A stretch of 47,080 nucleotides of DNA from Bacteroidales bacterium. Its GTDB lineage: Bacteria; Bacteroidota; Bacteroidia; Bacteroidales; P3. Under the pieces are notes generated by a model. That model worked only from the letters and a program-made list of their open reading frames with translations, made no database searches and was not told where the DNA came from. Made by a program: the position numbers and the translations under genes. The stretch covers positions 1 to 47,080 of the forward strand of contig JAISLH010000016.1 in assembly GCA_031260565.1 (NCBI GenBank). Direction: 5' to 3'. Positions 44,822 through 47,080 of the stretch are shown in pieces. The first letter of the stretch is position 1. Each line of letters opens with the position of its first letter.

Positions 44822-46372
44822 ATGACAAAAATACTTTGGATAGATGACGAAATGGAACTGCTAAAACCTTACATCCTCTTTCTTGAAATGAAAGATTATG
44901 AGGTTATTCCTGCTATTGACGGCAATGAAGCCTTAGATGTGCTAAACAAAACAGCGGTTGATATAATTTTTTTGGACGAAAATATGCCCGGTATGTCGGG
45001 TATTGACGTTCTTTTGCTCATTAAGGAAAAGTTTGCTTCCATTCCTGTTATTATGATAACAAAAAGTGAAGAGGAACAGATAATGGAGCAGGCTATTGGC
45101 TCTAAAATATCAGATTATTTGATTAAACCCGTCAATCCAAACCAAATTCTGCTTGCCTTAAAGAAACATCTGCATTCACGACAGTTTGTAAGCGATGTCT
45201 CAACGATGAATTACCAGCAGCAGTTCAGGGAGATAAGTATGCGGTTGAATGAACGAATGGATTCAAGCCAATGGGTAGAAATGTATAAGAAGCTTGTGTT
45301 TTGGGAAATAGAGCTTTCAGAGTCCTCAGACCAGAGTATATTTGAAATTTTGAGGCAACAAAAGGACGAGGCGAACAGTTTGTTTTGTCGTTTCTATGAA
45401 CGGAATTACGAATCGTGGCTGAACGGCACAAGCGATGAACGACCTGCCTTATCACATCTTGCTTTGAGCGATAAATTGTTTCCAGTCCTTAAAGCCGATG
45501 ACAAACCTGTCTTTCTGATTGTGCTTGACAACTTCCGCTTTGACCAGTGGAAATCACTGCAACCTCAAATTGAGCAATATTTACGCACAGAGACGGAGGA
45601 CGTTTATTATTCCATTCTGCCAACCACAACACAGTACGCACGCAACGCTCTATTCTCAGGACTGATGCCAAGTGAGATTAAGAAGAAATACCCAACCCTT
45701 TGGCTCGATGAAGATGTTGAGGGCAATAAAAACGATAATGAGCATACATTCCTTCAAGAAAATCTGAAGAGACACGGCTTCAACATCAGAACTTCCTATC
45801 ATAAGGTGCTGAATGTTAATTATGGTATGCGTATGATAGAGAACCTGCCTAATTTTCTGCAGAACAAATTGAATGTTATAGTCTATAATTTTATTGATAT
45901 GCTGTCTCACGCCCGTACAGAAAGTGATATTGTTCGCGAACTGGCGATTGATGAGAAGGCTTACCGCTCTGTTACTCAAACTTGGTTAGAACATTCTCCG
46001 CTAATTGAAGTTTTGAAGTTTTTAAGCGATAAAGACGTTCATATTTTCATCACAACAGACCACGGATCTGTTAAAGTAGATAGACCGGTTAAGATAAAGA
46101 GCACAAAGGACGCTTCACCCAACTTGCGGTATAAAGTAAGCCGATTGCTGGAATACAATCCCAAAGAAGTATATGAAGTAAAGGATTGCTCAAAGATTTT
46201 CTTGCCCAAGCTGTCTATTACTTCACCTTTTATCTTTGCTCATGCCAATGATTTCTTTGCCTATCCTAACAACTATAATTACTACGTTTCTTATTATATG
46301 AACACATTTCAGCACGGCGGAATCTCAATGGAAGAGAACCTTGTACCCTTTATTCATCTCACAAGGAAGTAA
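44822..46372 (+). CDS. porX: PorX, T9SS response regulator with PglZ domain
   Basis: The 516-residue protein joins a response-regulator receiver domain (residues 1-120) to a C-terminal PglZ, alkaline-phosphatase-like domain (about 200-516). The receiver has acidic D8/D9, phosphoacceptor D52 in FLDENMPG, T80 and K102. The PglZ part has FLIVLDNFRFDQW, PTTTQYARNALFSG and TDHGSVKV, which are metal-site motifs. Length and layout match PorX of Porphyromonas gingivalis, which with PorY controls T9SS genes and function. The D52 state and the PglZ substrate here are inferred. It is followed by tsaE with a one-base overlap. Confidence 0.95.
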   Translation: MTKILWIDDEMELLKPYILFLEMKDYEVIPAIDGNEALDVLNKTAVDIIFLDENMPGMSGIDVLLLIKEKFASIPVIMITKSEEEQIMEQAIGSKISDYLIKPVNPNQILLALKKHLHSRQFVSDVSTMNYQQQFREISMRLNERMDSSQWVEMYKKLVFWEIELSESSDQSIFEILRQQKDEANSLFCRFYERNYESWLNGTSDERPALSHLALSDKLFPVLKADDKPVFLIVLDNFRFDQWKSLQPQIEQYLRTETEDVYYSILPTTTQYARNALFSGLMPSEIKKKYPTLWLDEDVEGNKNDNEHTFLQENLKRHGFNIRTSYHKVLNVNYGMRMIENLPNFLQNKLNVIVYNFIDMLSHARTESDIVRELAIDEKAYRSVTQTWLEHSPLIEVLKFLSDKDVHIFITTDHGSVKVDRPVKIKSTKDASPNLRYKVSRLLEYNPKEVYEVKDCSKIFLPKLSITSPFIFAHANDFFAYPNNYNYYVSYYMNTFQHGGISMEENLVPFIHLTRK

Positions 46373-46797
46373 TGCAGAAGCTATATCTTGCCAACACCTT
46401 AGCCGACCTGCGACCCATAGCACGGCAACTGCTGACGGATTTTGCCGACCAGCGTATCTTTGCCTTCAAAGCTGATATGGGCGTGGGGAAAACAACATTC
46501 ATCAAGGCAATATGTGAGGAGCTTGAAGTGGAAGATGCGGTTACTTCGCCGACTTTTGCCATTGCCAATACATATCTTTCAAAGAGCGGCTCGGATCTTT
46601 ATCATTTTGATTTCTATCGCTTGGATAAGGCAACAGACGCTTACGATATAGGCTTTGAAGAGTATCTTGACAGCGGCAATTATTGCTTTATTGAATGGGT
46701 TGAGAAGGTTGAAAGTCTCTTGCCGCCGCATTATGTAATTGTAGAAATGGAAGAACAAGCCACAGGAGCAAGACAAATAATTGCGAAAAAAAATTAA
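46372..46797 (+). CDS. tsaE: tRNA t6A-modification ATPase TsaE
   Basis: TsaE works with TsaB and TsaD to make threonylcarbamoyladenosine at position 37 of tRNAs. The 141-residue protein has the P-loop ADMGVGKTTF (K40, T41), VTSPTFAI and HFDFYRLD, which together identify the family. A porX-tsaE order is common in Bacteroidetes as far as I recall. The start overlaps the porX stop (TAATG), so the two are coupled. Confidence 0.94.
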   Translation: MQKLYLANTLADLRPIARQLLTDFADQRIFAFKADMGVGKTTFIKAICEELEVEDAVTSPTFAIANTYLSKSGSDLYHFDFYRLDKATDAYDIGFEEYLDSGNYCFIEWVEKVESLLPPHYVIVEMEEQATGARQIIAKKN

Positions 46798-46826
46798 CAA
46801 AATCTGTACATCTAAAAGAAAAGTTG

Positions 46827-46834
46827 TATATTTG
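46827..46834 (+). promoter_or_regulatory. -7 promoter box of gene carrying the AC tract
   Basis: TATATTTG followed by CA, 43 bases before the ATG at 46878. Confidence 0.68.
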
Positions 46835-46877
46835 CACCCTGAAACTTTTAATAAAAGACATTAAACAAGTACAGAAA

Positions 46878-47069
<192 letters not shown>

Positions 47070-47080
47070 ACATGTACCGT

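Overview
The window is a chromosomal stretch of a Bacteroidota bacterium, most likely order Bacteroidales. It is AT-rich and uses the standard code. Almost every transcription unit starts with the Bacteroidetes -7 box TAnnTTTG, usually followed by CA (for example TACCTTTGCA). Other phylum-typical content is type IX secretion (T9SS) genes (porW, porX), secreted proteins with type A and type B T9SS C-terminal signals, gldA, a BspA-type leucine-rich-repeat protein and a putative porin. I cannot name a genus.

Layout. 0-11 kb: yicC and a TPR protein; yraN and an RlmI-like methyltransferase; a divergent aminotransferase/aspartate kinase pair; a secreted S9 peptidase behind rsmG; a DUF1697 gene. 11.3-17 kb: an isolated small transcription unit (42-codon ORF plus terminator), long 21-bp repeat arrays, rimM, a DUF2975/HTH pair and a secreted M16 peptidase. 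17-21 kb: lpxD, a patatin-like phospholipase with a C-terminal barrel, and lolD. 21-26 kb, minus strand: sufS, a surface-type lipoprotein, a four-helix membrane protein and porW. 26-32 kb: tRNA-His, a Wzx/MATE-like flippase, RNase P RNA, typA, hisS and gldA. 32.4-35.6 kb: trxB and a porin. 35.9-44.5 kb: a three-gene operon of large T9SS cargo proteins, the last two being tandem paralogues. 44.8-46.8 kb: porX and tsaE. The window ends in a new gene start that carries a 22-unit AC dinucleotide tract.

How it fits together. PorW and PorX belong to the T9SS machinery and its control, and the operon between them encodes substrates. LpxD, the phospholipase, LolD, the porin and the lipoproteins form an outer-membrane theme. 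The rest is translation and RNA housekeeping.

The most striking unexplained structure is a family of intergenic arrays, labelled A to J here. They are built from units of exactly 21 bp (22 bp in one module), in two core orientations (CGCCAC/GTGGCG) plus several alternative cores. They occur upstream of gene starts and never in gaps between converging genes. The second is the (AC)22 tract just after a start codon, which looks like a phase-variable locus. Smaller oddities are a tRNA-His with two adjacent acceptor-stem mismatches, a small promoter-to-terminator transcription unit, and a short upstream ORF ahead of trxB.
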